NCBI RefSeq assembly: GCF_900465355.1
Contig: NZ_LS483254.1
Coordinates: 620,001-684,000 of the forward strand
From: Candidatus Bipolaricaulis anaerobius
GTDB taxonomy: Bacteria; Bipolaricaulota; Bipolaricaulia; Bipolaricaulales; Bipolaricaulaceae
DNA length: 64,000 nt
Direction of reading: 5' to 3'
Shown here: piece after piece, positions 52,377 through 60,444 of the stretch
Layout of the letters: every line of letters begins with the position of its first letter
Numbering within the stretch: position 1 is the stretch's first letter
Program-made: the position numbers and the translations under genes
Notes under the pieces: model-generated
What the model was told of the DNA's origin: nothing
What the model saw: only the letters and a program-made list of their open reading frames with translations
Database searches by the model: none

Positions 52377-53642
52377 CTACTCCTCCCGGCGCACGATGAG
52401 CCGCGATCGTTCCTGATCCACAACCCTCACCCGATCGCCCTTGCGGATCGGGTGCCCTTCGGCCCGGGCCCGCCAGTGCTCGCCCTTCACGAGGACCCAA
52501 CCCTCGGGCGCGAGATCGTCCTTGGCGATCCCGGTCAGGCCGACCATCGTCGTGAGCGGCCGCGGCCTCCGCCGCTGGGCCAGGAGCCCCTTCGAGGCGA
52601 TGAACAGGAACACCAGGGTCAGGGTCCCCACCGTGGCAGCGACCGTGCCCCACGACAGCCGTAGCGGCGTGCCCTCGAGCTCGAACAGGGAGAAGGACCC
52701 GATGAGGAGGCTCACCACGCCCCCCACGGTGAGGATCCCATTGGTGGGGGTGAAGGCATCGAGCACCATGAGCAAAACCCCGAACAGGACCAACCCGATC
52801 CCGACGAAGCTCATGGGGAGGATCTGGAGGCCAAGGATGGCGAGGAAGAGCGAGATCCCCCCTCCGACGAGGCCGATCCCGATCCCGGGGGTGAAGAACT
52901 CGTAGATGAGCCCGTACAGCCCGAGGAGGAGGAGGATGTAGACGAGGTTGGGGTCCGCGAGGTAGGAGAAGAACTTCTCCTTGAGGGTCATCCCGATCTC
53001 CCGCACCGGCAGGCCCGCGGTATGCAGCACGCGCCCATCCGGGAGGGCGTAGCCATCGAGCGCCGCGAGGAGGGAAGGGAACGAATCGGCAATGAGCTCG
53101 ATCACCCCGAGATCGAGGGCCTCGGTGGCGGTGGCGGTTGCCGACTCGCGCACCGCCCGCTCCGCCCAGTCGGCGTTGCGCCCCCGCAGCTCGGCCACAG
53201 ACCGGATCCGGGACACAGCGTCGTTCAGCGCCTTCTGAATCGTCGGATCGTCCTCCGGAGCCGTCTCCCCCGTGATCGCCACGGGGTGAGCAGCGCCGGT
53301 GCTCGTCCCGGGGGCCATCGCCGCCACGTCGGCGGAGATGAGGATGAACGTGCCCGCGGAGGCGGCCCGTGCCCCCGCCGGTCCAACCCACACCACGACC
53401 GGGACCGGGGAGGAGAGGATTGCCTCCATGATCTCCTTCATCGCCGTGTCGAGCCCGCCTGGCGTGTCGAGGACGAGGACGACGAGCTCAGCCCCCGCTT
53501 GGCTCGCCTCGCGGAGCCCCCGCACGACGTAGGAGCTCGTGGCCGGGTTGATCGTCCCGTCGAGGGACAGGCGCACCACCTCGCACCCCGCCGGAACGAC
53601 GGCGACGATCCACACCGCAGCGGCCAGCAGAAATCGGCGCAT
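52377..53642 (-). CDS. NfeD1-type membrane-bound ClpP-class serine protease
   Basis: The 421-aa protein has a signal/anchor segment (about 3-19), a ClpP-fold protease domain with the likely catalytic Ser95 (ARAASAGTF) and Lys137 (TIQKALND), four to five membrane helices (about 225-355), and a C-terminal OB-fold NfeD domain. This is the full-length NfeD architecture; the archaeal 1510-N homologue uses Ser97 and Lys138 and cleaves stomatin. No stomatin/SPFH gene is adjacent. The start MRRFLL is supported by a TACAAT hexamer 8 nt upstream. Confidence 0.88.
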   Translation of the reverse strand: MRRFLLAAAVWIVAVVPAGCEVVRLSLDGTINPATSSYVVRGLREASQAGAELVVLVLDTPGGLDTAMKEIMEAILSSPVPVVVWVGPAGARAASAGTFILISADVAAMAPGTSTGAAHPVAITGETAPEDDPTIQKALNDAVSRIRSVAELRGRNADWAERAVRESATATATEALDLGVIELIADSFPSLLAALDGYALPDGRVLHTAGLPVREIGMTLKEKFFSYLADPNLVYILLLLGLYGLIYEFFTPGIGIGLVGGGISLFLAILGLQILPMSFVGIGLVLFGVLLMVLDAFTPTNGILTVGGVVSLLIGSFSLFELEGTPLRLSWGTVAATVGTLTLVFLFIASKGLLAQRRRPRPLTTMVGLTGIAKDDLAPEGWVLVKGEHWRARAEGHPIRKGDRVRVVDQERSRLIVRREE

Positions 53643-53650
53643 CACCCTCG

Positions 53651-53656
53651 ATTGTA
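53651..53656 (-). promoter_or_regulatory. Candidate -10 element of the NfeD-type gene
   Basis: TACAAT on the minus strand, 8 nt before the ATG at 53642; a nearly leaderless message. No clear -35. Confidence 0.4.
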
Positions 53657-53741
53657 GCGAACCCCGAACCCTCGCGATCGGCCACCTGGATCGGTGAAGG
53701 GCAGGCCGGGAGGGAGCGAGGGGGAGGCTTCCCTCCACAAT

Positions 53742-53769
53742 TTGGCGATCGGGGGCGGATCGCTACAAT
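53742..53769 (+). promoter_or_regulatory. Promoter of the 51-aa membrane protein gene
   Basis: TTGGCG (53742-53747), a 16-bp spacer, and TACAAT (53764-53769). AAGGAGGGG follows as ribosome-binding site before the ATG at 53788. Confidence 0.55.
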
Positions 53770-53787
53770 GAGTGAAAAGGAGGGGAC

Positions 53788-53943
53788 ATGTCACATCGCG
53801 ACATTCGGGTGAGAGGGGAGTGGGCGGGGATGTTCTGGTTCGCGGGATGGCTCTTCACCCTCGCCTTCACGAAGCTCCTGTGGTGGCAGGCGATCCTCGC
53901 CCTCGTGGTCTGGCCGTACTACCTGGGGGTCCACCTCCGCTAG
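53788..53943 (+). CDS. Very small membrane protein (51 aa)
   Basis: The reading frame encodes 51 residues: a polar start MSHRDIRVRGEW, then two closely spaced hydrophobic stretches rich in Trp and Phe (about 13-27 and 31-46), ending YYLGVHLR. It has a promoter and a near-perfect ribosome-binding site at correct spacing, so I consider it a real gene. I do not recognise a family. The adjacent PspC-like remnant suggests an envelope-stress or small-membrane-protein context. The 192 bp after it (53944-54135) hold no gene that I can support. Confidence 0.6.
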   Translation: MSHRDIRVRGEWAGMFWFAGWLFTLAFTKLLWWQAILALVVWPYYLGVHLR

Positions 53944-54135
53944 CTTTGCCCCAGGGGTGAGCCGGCCTTGGGATTGCCGGAGAGTGTGGAGTTGACGGTG
54001 TCTACGGCAGGGTTGAGTTTTCCTTATCGGATGCGCTCTGCGGAGCGATAGGTACTGCCCCTTGCTCCCCGGGAACGAGCCCACCGACATCCCTTGACCT
54101 CGTGCCCCCCGCTGGGCGTGGTGAACTCGGGAGCG

Positions 54136-54311
54136 ATGACGAGGGGCCGCCGCCCCCGATCGGATACGGTTATAGGTAGGGTGTGCGGCGGGATCGGTGA
54201 GGACTTGGGGGCGACCCACCGCCCCTTCGGGTGGTGTTCTTCCTCCTGTGGCCGATCGTCCTCATCCCGATTGGGCTTGCCCTGCGGCGGCGGTTCACCC
54301 GACGAAGGTAG
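54136..54311 (+). pseudogene. PspC-domain protein interrupted by a -1 frameshift
   Basis: From ATG 54136 the frame reads a short basic start and then RSDTVIGRVCGGIGEDLG, the start of a PspC domain. After a run of five G (about 54206-54210) the expected continuation, DPPPLRVVFFLLWPIVLIPI followed by LALRRRFTRRR and a stop at 54309, is in the -1 frame. One more G would restore a 58-59-aa PspC protein with its single membrane helix. It is either a recent mutation, a sequencing slip in the G-run, or phase variation. PspC-type proteins are membrane stress regulators. Confidence 0.65.
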
Positions 54312-54466
54312 GACGAAACGGTGGAGCAGCGTCTCTTCTGCTCACGGTGCGTGGGGCGCGAATAAGCCCTCGTTTACGTGACGCGGCGAGTTCGGTTCGG
54401 TAGAATCCGCTCGATGTTGCCCGTGCCGTGCTCTTCCTCCGCCCGGATCCTCCGAGGACCGTTCCG

Positions 54467-56548
54467 ATGAGGATCGAACACCATCCCATCCTCCCCCTGG
54501 AGCGGGGCGAGCCGTTCCCGTTCACGTTCCACGGGAGGGAGCTCCCGGCGTTCCCCGGCGAGACGATCGCCGCCGCCCTGTTCGCCCATGGGATCAGGAT
54601 CTTCGGCCACCACGCGAAGGACGCCTCGCCCCAGGGGATCTTCTGCGCGAACGGCCAGTGCGCACAGTGCTTGGTGATCGCGGACGGGATGCCGGTGAAG
54701 GCGTGCATGACCCTCGTCCGACCTGGGATGAGGGTCGAGCCCGCCGATGGCCTCCCTGTACTGCCGCCCGTCCCCGCCCCTCCACGGATGAACGAGATCG
54801 AGCGACTCCGAGTGCCCGTCCTCGTGATCGGCGGCGGCCCCGCCGGGATGTCGGCGGCGATCGAGCTCGGAGCCCACGGGATCCAAACCCTCGTCGTTGA
54901 TGACAAGCGCCGGCTGGGTGGAAAGCTCGTCCTCCAGACGCACCGGTTCTTCGGGTCCACGGACGCCGTGTACGCCGGGACGCGGGGGACGGACATCGCC
55001 ACGCGGCTCGAGGCGGAGGTCCGCCGCCATCCGTCGGTCGAGGTATGGCTGGACTCGGTCGCCCTGGCCGTGTACAGCGACCGCGCGGTGGGGATCCTCC
55101 GCGAGGGGCGGGCGTACGCGCTCGTCGTTCCGGACGTGCTCCTCGTCGCAGCCGGGGCGCGCGAGAGGTCGCTCCTGTTCAAGGGGAACACCCTTCCCGG
55201 CGTGTACGGGGCGGGGGCGTTCCAGACCCTCGTCAACCGCGACCTCGTCCGGGCCGCGGACCGGCTGTTCATCGTTGGGGGCGGGAACGTGGGGCTTATC
55301 GCCGGCTACCACGCGCTCCAGGCGGGGATCGAGGTCGTGGGCCTCGTCGAGGCGCTGCTGGAGTGCGGGGGGTACAAGGTTCATCGGGACAAGCTCGCCC
55401 GCCTGGGAGTCCCCATCTACACCTCGCACACGATCCTGTCCGCCAACGGCCGCGATCAGGTGGAATCGGTGACGATCGCCCAGGTGGACCCCTCGTTCCG
55501 GCCGATCGAGGGGACGGAGAAGACATTCCCCTGCGACACGGTGCTCGTGGCAGTCGGCCTCGACCCGGTGGACGAGTTCTACCACAAGGCCCGCGCGTTC
55601 GGGATGCCGACGGTCGCGGCCGGCGATGCCGAGGAGATTGCTGAGGCGTCGGCGGCGATCTTCTCCGGGAAGATCGCGGGGCGTCGGATCGCACAGGCCT
55701 TGGGGAAGCCCGACGTGGAGATCCCGCCGGAGTGGGAGCGGATGGCGCAGATTCTCAAGTCCAAGCCAGGCGCGCGGGGCACCCCCTCGCTTCTGCCCTT
55801 GGGGGACGTGTTCCCTGTACTGCATTGCCAGGAGGAGATCCCCTGTAACCCCTGCGCGTCGGTGTGTCCCCAGGGGCTGATCCGGATCGATCCCCACGAT
55901 ATCCGGAGGAGGCCGGAGTACGTGGCAGAAGGGAAGGCGTGCCTGGGGTGCGAGCGGTGCGTTGTCGTCTGCCCGGGGCTCGCGATCACCCTGGTTGACT
56001 TCCGCCGGGACCGGGGGGCCCCCACGGTCACGGTCCCATTTGAGTTCGGTGGGGAGTCCGTGCGGGAGGGGGAGCGGGTGACGGCGGTGGGCATCTCCGG
56101 CGAGGCGTTGGCCGAGGTTGTGGTGACGGGGGTGCGGGCGATCGCGCGGAACGACCGCACGGTCCTCGTGAAGCTCTCCGTCCCCGCCGCGGTTGCGACG
56201 CGCGTCGCCGGGATCCGGCTGGGATCCGGCTGGAGCACGGACGCCCTCCCCGAGGCCGTGATGCGATTCGATGACGATGAGATCCTGTGCCGCTGCGAGC
56301 GGGTGACGGTGGGGGAGGTGCGGGCCCTCATCCGCCAGGGAGTGCGCGACATGAACGAGATCAAGGCCGTCACCCGCGCCGGGATGGGGGCGTGCGGGGG
56401 AAAGACGTGCGGCCCCCTTATGAAGCGGTTGTTCCGCGAGGAGGGGGTCCCCCTGAGCGAGGTGCGGGATTATGTGCCCCGCCCCCTGTTCGTGGAGACC
56501 CCGCTCCGCCTTTTCGCCGGGGCCGAACACGACGGGGACGCGCGATGA
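54467..56548 (+). CDS. Multi-cluster FAD oxidoreductase (sarcosine/proline/opine dehydrogenase alpha-type, fused)
   Basis: The 693-aa protein combines units that are often separate subunits. An N-terminal 2Fe-2S ferredoxin domain has Cys60, Cys65, Cys68 and Cys80. A pyridine-nucleotide-disulfide-type FAD domain begins VLVIGGGPAGMSAA near 121. A ferredoxin segment near 455-510 has two 4Fe-4S motifs (CNPCASVCP and CLGCERCVVVCP). A C-terminal BFD-type 2Fe-2S domain has CRC and CGGKTC. This matches the alpha chain of dye-linked L-proline dehydrogenases, hydrogen cyanide synthase HcnAB and sarcosine oxidase alpha. It overlaps the next gene by 4 nt, so both are subunits of one complex. The substrate is probably an imino or N-methyl amino acid. 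Confidence 0.85.
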   Translation: MRIEHHPILPLERGEPFPFTFHGRELPAFPGETIAAALFAHGIRIFGHHAKDASPQGIFCANGQCAQCLVIADGMPVKACMTLVRPGMRVEPADGLPVLPPVPAPPRMNEIERLRVPVLVIGGGPAGMSAAIELGAHGIQTLVVDDKRRLGGKLVLQTHRFFGSTDAVYAGTRGTDIATRLEAEVRRHPSVEVWLDSVALAVYSDRAVGILREGRAYALVVPDVLLVAAGARERSLLFKGNTLPGVYGAGAFQTLVNRDLVRAADRLFIVGGGNVGLIAGYHALQAGIEVVGLVEALLECGGYKVHRDKLARLGVPIYTSHTILSANGRDQVESVTIAQVDPSFRPIEGTEKTFPCDTVLVAVGLDPVDEFYHKARAFGMPTVAAGDAEEIAEASAAIFSGKIAGRRIAQALGKPDVEIPPEWERMAQILKSKPGARGTPSLLPLGDVFPVLHCQEEIPCNPCASVCPQGLIRIDPHDIRRRPEYVAEGKACLGCERCVVVCPGLAITLVDFRRDRGAPTVTVPFEFGGESVREGERVTAVGISGEALAEVVVTGVRAIARNDRTVLVKLSVPAAVATRVAGIRLGSGWSTDALPEAVMRFDDDEILCRCERVTVGEVRALIRQGVRDMNEIKAVTRAGMGACGGKTCGPLMKRLFREEGVPLSEVRDYVPRPLFVETPLRLFAGAEHDGDAR

Positions 56549-57702
56549 GGGGCAGTGTGTACGATGTCGTAGTCATCGGGGCGGGGAGCGTTGGTGCCCC
56601 AGCGGCTCTCTCCCTTGCCCAGGCTGGCCTCGACGTCCTCGTGGTGGATTCCCTGCCCAGCGTTGGACAGGGGTCGAACAAGGCGGCGATCGGGGGGATC
56701 CGCGCCACCCACTCCGACCCAGCCAAGATTCGCCTTTGCCAGCGCACGATCGAGATCCTATCCGGCTGGGAAGAGGCCCACGGACAGGAGATCGAGTGGC
56801 GGAGCGGCGGGTACGTGTTCGTGGCCTACACGCCCCGCGAGGAGAAGCTCCTCCAGGACCTCCTCGTGATCCAGCACGCCTACGGGCTGGGGATCGAGTG
56901 GCTCGATGCGAAGGCCCTGCTTGACATCGTCCCCGACCTCAACCGCCGCGGGCTCATCGGGGGGACGTACTCCCCCGGTGACGGCCATTGCTCGCCGCTC
57001 CTTGCTTGCCACGCGTTCTACGACGAGGCACGGCGGCTGGGGGCCACGTTTCAGTTCGGGGAGGAGGTGACGGGGATCGAGGTCCGGGAGGGGCGGGTGC
57101 GGGCGGTGCGAACGAACAAGGGCCGCTACGGTACGCCGGTGGTCCTCAACGCTGCCGGGCCATGGGCCCGCGCGGTGGGGAAGCTCGTCGGGCTCGACCA
57201 TCCCGTCCAGCCGGACTCCCACGAGGCGGGGGTCACGGAGCCGGTGGCCCACTTCCTCGCCCCGATGGTCGTGGACACCCGGCCCGCGCCCGGCTCGTCC
57301 AACTACTACTTCCACCAGCTCGCCTCGGGGCAGTTCACGTTCTGCATCACCCCGCAACCGCCGATCCTGGGCGAGGACTGCCGGGAGACGAGCGCGTTCC
57401 TGCCCATGGTCGCCCGGCGGATGGTGGACCTCATGCCGCGGCTGGGGAACCTGCGTGTCCGCCGGACGTGGCGCGGCCTCTACCCGATGACCCCGGACGG
57501 ATCCCCCCTCGTTGGCTGGGCGCAGGAGGTCGAGGGATACGCGATGGCGATCGGAATGTGCGGGCAGGGGGTGATGCTTGGGCCGGGCCTGGGCGAGCTC
57601 CTCGCCCGCATGATCACCGGGGCGCTCCTCCCCACCGATGGCGAGGTCCTGAAGATCCTGTCCCCCTATCGCGCGTTCGCAGGCCAGGAGGCCCTGAGGT
57701 GA
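56545..57702 (+). CDS. FAD-dependent amine dehydrogenase (DAO family; sarcosine oxidase beta / proline dehydrogenase beta-type)
   Basis: The 385-aa protein is a DAO-fold flavoprotein. It has an N-terminal dinucleotide site VVVIGAGSVGAPAALSLA, then SNKAAIGGIRATHSD, typical of sarcosine oxidase beta and HcnC-like chains, and a C-terminal FAD-binding stretch IGMCGQGVMLGPGLGELLA. It should oxidise the C-N bond of the substrate and pass electrons through its flavin to the Fe-S clusters of the preceding fused subunit. The ATGA overlap makes translational coupling likely. L-proline, hydroxyproline or sarcosine are the likely substrates; the sequence alone does not decide. Confidence 0.83.
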   Translation: MRGSVYDVVVIGAGSVGAPAALSLAQAGLDVLVVDSLPSVGQGSNKAAIGGIRATHSDPAKIRLCQRTIEILSGWEEAHGQEIEWRSGGYVFVAYTPREEKLLQDLLVIQHAYGLGIEWLDAKALLDIVPDLNRRGLIGGTYSPGDGHCSPLLACHAFYDEARRLGATFQFGEEVTGIEVREGRVRAVRTNKGRYGTPVVLNAAGPWARAVGKLVGLDHPVQPDSHEAGVTEPVAHFLAPMVVDTRPAPGSSNYYFHQLASGQFTFCITPQPPILGEDCRETSAFLPMVARRMVDLMPRLGNLRVRRTWRGLYPMTPDGSPLVGWAQEVEGYAMAIGMCGQGVMLGPGLGELLARMITGALLPTDGEVLKILSPYRAFAGQEALR

Positions 57703-57759
57703 TACGAGGGTGCGGGTCGGGACCGCACACGGCGGGACGAAGCGCCTCGCACGCCTTGT

Positions 57760-57836
<77 letters not shown>

Positions 57837-57902
57837 CTGTAAGCTCGTCGCCAACGGAACTCTACCGCGCTTGGCTCGTCCGTCAACCTCGCCGGGTGGC
57901 CC

Positions 57903-57932
57903 TTGTCCCGACGGGAGCGGGCCCGTACCCTT
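57903..57932 (+). promoter_or_regulatory. Candidate promoter of holB
   Basis: TTGTCC (57903-57908), an 18-bp spacer, and TACCCT (57927-57932), then 8 nt to the ATG at 57941. A leaderless transcript is predicted. Confidence 0.4.
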
Positions 57933-57940
57933 CCGATAGC

Positions 57941-58819
57941 ATGATCCCTCAGCTCTACGTCGGACCGGGAGCCCGCGCCGCCGCCCTCGCTCAGGCGGCT
58001 TCCGAGTTGGGGGGCTCGCCCGCAGGGCACCCCGATGCGTGGTGGGGGGTCGCCGAGGCGGGGGAACTGGGGATCGACCGGGTCCGGGAGCTCATCCTGT
58101 GGGCGCGGTACGGCCCGGTGCGGGCGGCCCGCAAGGTGGCGGTGATCGGGCCGGCGGAAAGGTTGACCCGTGAGGCGGCCAACGCGCTCCTCAAGCTCTT
58201 GGAGGAGATGCCCCCCCATCTTGGGGCGATCCTGTTCGCGGAGGCGCTCGACCGTGTCCTCCCCACGGTGCGCTCGCGGTGCGCGCTCGGATGGTGTCCG
58301 GGCGCACTTTCCCAAATCCAGGCTGCGCTCCGCACGGCGGGGTACACGGAAGAGGAGATTGCGTTCATCGCCTCGCTCCTCGATGACCGGGTCGAGGATG
58401 CCGCGGCGTTCCTCGCTGAGCGCCGCGATCCGCTCCAGGAATGGCAGGAGGCGGAGGCTATGGCGAGGGGCCTCCCCCTGGCCGAGCTGGTGGCGCAGTT
58501 TGCGTCCCACGCTGCGGACCCCCTTCGCCGACGGGCATTCGGACGCCACCTCATCCAGACCCTCTCCCGCGCTACTGCGGATGAGGTCCTCTCTGCCGCG
58601 GACCAGCTGGCCAGGGATGGGAAGGGGACCGTGGCCGCGTTCCTCGGCGAGCTGGCTCGCTTCCTGGCGGTGGAGGCGCCCACGGCGTGGCCGACCCTCC
58701 CGCCCGATGTGCTCCTGTCCTGGGCGCGCAAGGCCTCGCTCTCCCGGGGGGAGCTCGACGACAACGCGAACCCGCGGCTTCTGGCGGAGGTGGTGGTCCT
58801 GTGGCCGCGGAGAAGCTAG
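57941..58819 (+). CDS. holB: DNA polymerase III delta-prime subunit-like protein
   Basis: Delta-prime is part of the clamp loader. The 292-aa protein shows RELILWARYGPVRAARKVAVIGPAERLTREAANALLKLLEEMPPHLGAILF-type sequence in blocks typical of HolB, including the sensor-like arginine in VRSRC. An N-terminal P-loop and zinc module are reduced or absent, as usual for delta-prime. The start at ATG 57941 is supported by a -10 just upstream. The downstream ricT overlaps its end, an arrangement also known in Bacillus (holB-yaaT). Confidence 0.8.
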   Translation: MIPQLYVGPGARAAALAQAASELGGSPAGHPDAWWGVAEAGELGIDRVRELILWARYGPVRAARKVAVIGPAERLTREAANALLKLLEEMPPHLGAILFAEALDRVLPTVRSRCALGWCPGALSQIQAALRTAGYTEEEIAFIASLLDDRVEDAAAFLAERRDPLQEWQEAEAMARGLPLAELVAQFASHAADPLRRRAFGRHLIQTLSRATADEVLSAADQLARDGKGTVAAFLGELARFLAVEAPTAWPTLPPDVLLSWARKASLSRGELDDNANPRLLAEVVVLWPRRS

Positions 58820-59607
58820 GGGCGCTTGTCCGGCGGCGGGGGCCGCTCTGTGACATCCACCTCGCCGTGTGGGACGGGGCAGTGGGCGATCCGGGCCAGC
58901 TGTGGGTGGAGGAGGAGGGCCACACCAGCTGGCTAGCCCGGGTCCTCCAGTCCCCCCTCTGCAACCCCCCTGCCCCGCGGACGCGCCTCGTCCGCCCCGC
59001 TTCGCCGGAGGACCGGGCGACGTTTGAGGCCCGCAGCGCGGAGGCGGAGGAGCTGCGCCGGTTGGCCCAGGAACGAGCATCCGACCTCTCGCTCCCGATG
59101 CGGTTCTTGGGGGCGGAGCTCGACCTCGAGCGGACCTTCCTCCGCCTCTACTTCACCGCCCCCGAGCGGGTGGACTTCCGGGAGTTCCTCCGCGAGCTGG
59201 GGGCGGCGTTCCGGCTGCGGCTCGAGCTCCACCAGATCGGGCCCCGCGACGCGGCGCGGATCCTGGGGGAGGTGGGGCCGTGCGGGCGGCCCCTGTGCTG
59301 CCGGACGTTCCTCCACAAGCTGCGTCCAATCCCACTTGAGCTTGCGTTCGAGCAGCAGCTCTTCCTGAGCCCAGAGCGGCTCACCGGGGTCTGCGGCCGG
59401 CTGATGTGCTGTCTCGCCTACGAGCACGAGCAGTACCGCGAGGCGCTCGACGGGCTCCCCAAGATGGGGGCGCGGATCGAGGTGGAGGGACGCACCGGGA
59501 AGGTCGTCGGCCTCAACGCGTTCCAGGGGACGTTCACCGTGCAGTGGCCCGACGGGACACGGGCCGAGCTGAACGGCGAGCAGCTCCGCAACGACCGTCA
59601 TCCGTAG
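58801..59607 (+). CDS. ricT: PSP1-domain protein (RicT/YaaT)
   Basis: YaaT/RicT is a member of the Y-complex that in Bacillus carries 4Fe-4S clusters and promotes RNase Y-dependent mRNA maturation. The 268-aa protein has the PSP1 core LSLPMRFLGAELDLER, FDFRE-like FREFLRELG, GPRDAARILGEVGPCG and the paired Cys motifs CGRPLCC and CGRLMCCLAYEHEQY. GTG 58801 overlaps holB by 19 nt. The extra N-terminal about 90 residues are less conserved. RicA and RicF partners are not adjacent. Confidence 0.85.
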   Translation: MAAEKLGALVRRRGPLCDIHLAVWDGAVGDPGQLWVEEEGHTSWLARVLQSPLCNPPAPRTRLVRPASPEDRATFEARSAEAEELRRLAQERASDLSLPMRFLGAELDLERTFLRLYFTAPERVDFREFLRELGAAFRLRLELHQIGPRDAARILGEVGPCGRPLCCRTFLHKLRPIPLELAFEQQLFLSPERLTGVCGRLMCCLAYEHEQYREALDGLPKMGARIEVEGRTGKVVGLNAFQGTFTVQWPDGTRAELNGEQLRNDRHP

Positions 59608-59631
59608 GGTCCGAGACCGCACCCTAGAGGG

Positions 59632-60348
59632 CTAGGGGGCGATGCGGAGCCCGTCGGGGAGGACCTCCTTCAGGTAGACCACGAGCCCTTCGCTCGGGGA
59701 GTCAATCGCCAGGAGGAGCTCGCCCTGGCCGTACAGCCAGACCTCGCTCTCCCCAAGCTGTACCCGGTACCGCTCCGCGGGGAGCATCCTCTCTCCGACG
59801 AGGAGGCCCACCTCCTCCGGTGGGTATCCGATCAAGGGAGCCACCGTCCGCCGCCCCGACCGAACTGCGGTCACCTCCGCCTGCGCGGTGCGGGCGTGGG
59901 CCTGAAGGTACCGGTAGACAGCGAGCCACGGCCCCACCGCGTCGGCCCCGAGGATGGCGAACGGGGGGAGCGCGGCCAGGGTGATCTCCTGCTGGAACAG
60001 GCCGGACCCGAGGGTGATGCGGGGTTTCCCCTCTGTGATGCGGACGGAGACCTGCGCCTCCCCCTTCTCCCGGTAGTAGATCGGGTTCCAACCTGGGTCG
60101 AGGACGAGGCTCGCCGTGGTCTCCCCGTTCCCCCCCTGTGCCGTGGAGTCGACCCGGTAGCCGGAGTCGACGAGCCACAGCGTGAACGCCTCATCCCCTG
60201 CCCATTGGCCGGCCCGTTCCCAGGCGTACGTGCCCTCCTCGATCTGCACCCCTCCCTCCAGCCCCGGGATCTCCTCCGCACCGGGCACGAGGAGCATCAC
60301 CACGCCCGCTACGATCGCCCCGATGAGCAGGATCCTCCATGGGTCCAT
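59632..60348 (-). CDS. Membrane-anchored protein of unknown function
   Basis: The 238-aa protein has a single N-terminal hydrophobic helix (about 5-22), with the remainder apparently extracytoplasmic and beta-rich. It contains VWLYGQGELLLAIDSPSEGLVVYLKEV near the end and a Thr/Gly-rich middle. I do not recognise the family. TAAGGAGGGACGAAC before the ATG is a strong ribosome-binding site. It lies 96 bp downstream of the EF-G gene on the same strand and may be read from it. A short CCCTAG/CTAGGG inverted repeat (59622-59637) spans its stop and separates it from the convergent ricT. Confidence 0.55.
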   Translation of the reverse strand: MDPWRILLIGAIVAGVVMLLVPGAEEIPGLEGGVQIEEGTYAWERAGQWAGDEAFTLWLVDSGYRVDSTAQGGNGETTASLVLDPGWNPIYYREKGEAQVSVRITEGKPRITLGSGLFQQEITLAALPPFAILGADAVGPWLAVYRYLQAHARTAQAEVTAVRSGRRTVAPLIGYPPEEVGLLVGERMLPAERYRVQLGESEVWLYGQGELLLAIDSPSEGLVVYLKEVLPDGLRIAP

Positions 60349-60444
60349 GTTCGTCCCTCCTTACGTGGATCGTACTGGGTCCCCGCCGCCCCGGCGAGCC
60401 GATGCGGATCCGCCGAGGCCGGGAGGGGACGCTGTGCCCTCACC

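Noticed and set aside
53944-54135. Possible promoter and small gene between the 51-aa gene and the PspC-like gene
   Set aside because: TTGACG and TTGACC hexamers occur but no properly spaced -10 or credible reading frame was found.
54374-56530. 718-codon minus-strand frame opposite the fused oxidoreductase
   Set aside because: Shadow of a GC-rich gene; the + strand product has five recognisable cofactor domains.
59622-59637. CCCTAG/CTAGGG inverted repeat between ricT and the next convergent gene as an operator
   Set aside because: It lies at the 3' ends of convergent genes, so an operator role is unlikely; the stem is short and lacks a T-tract.
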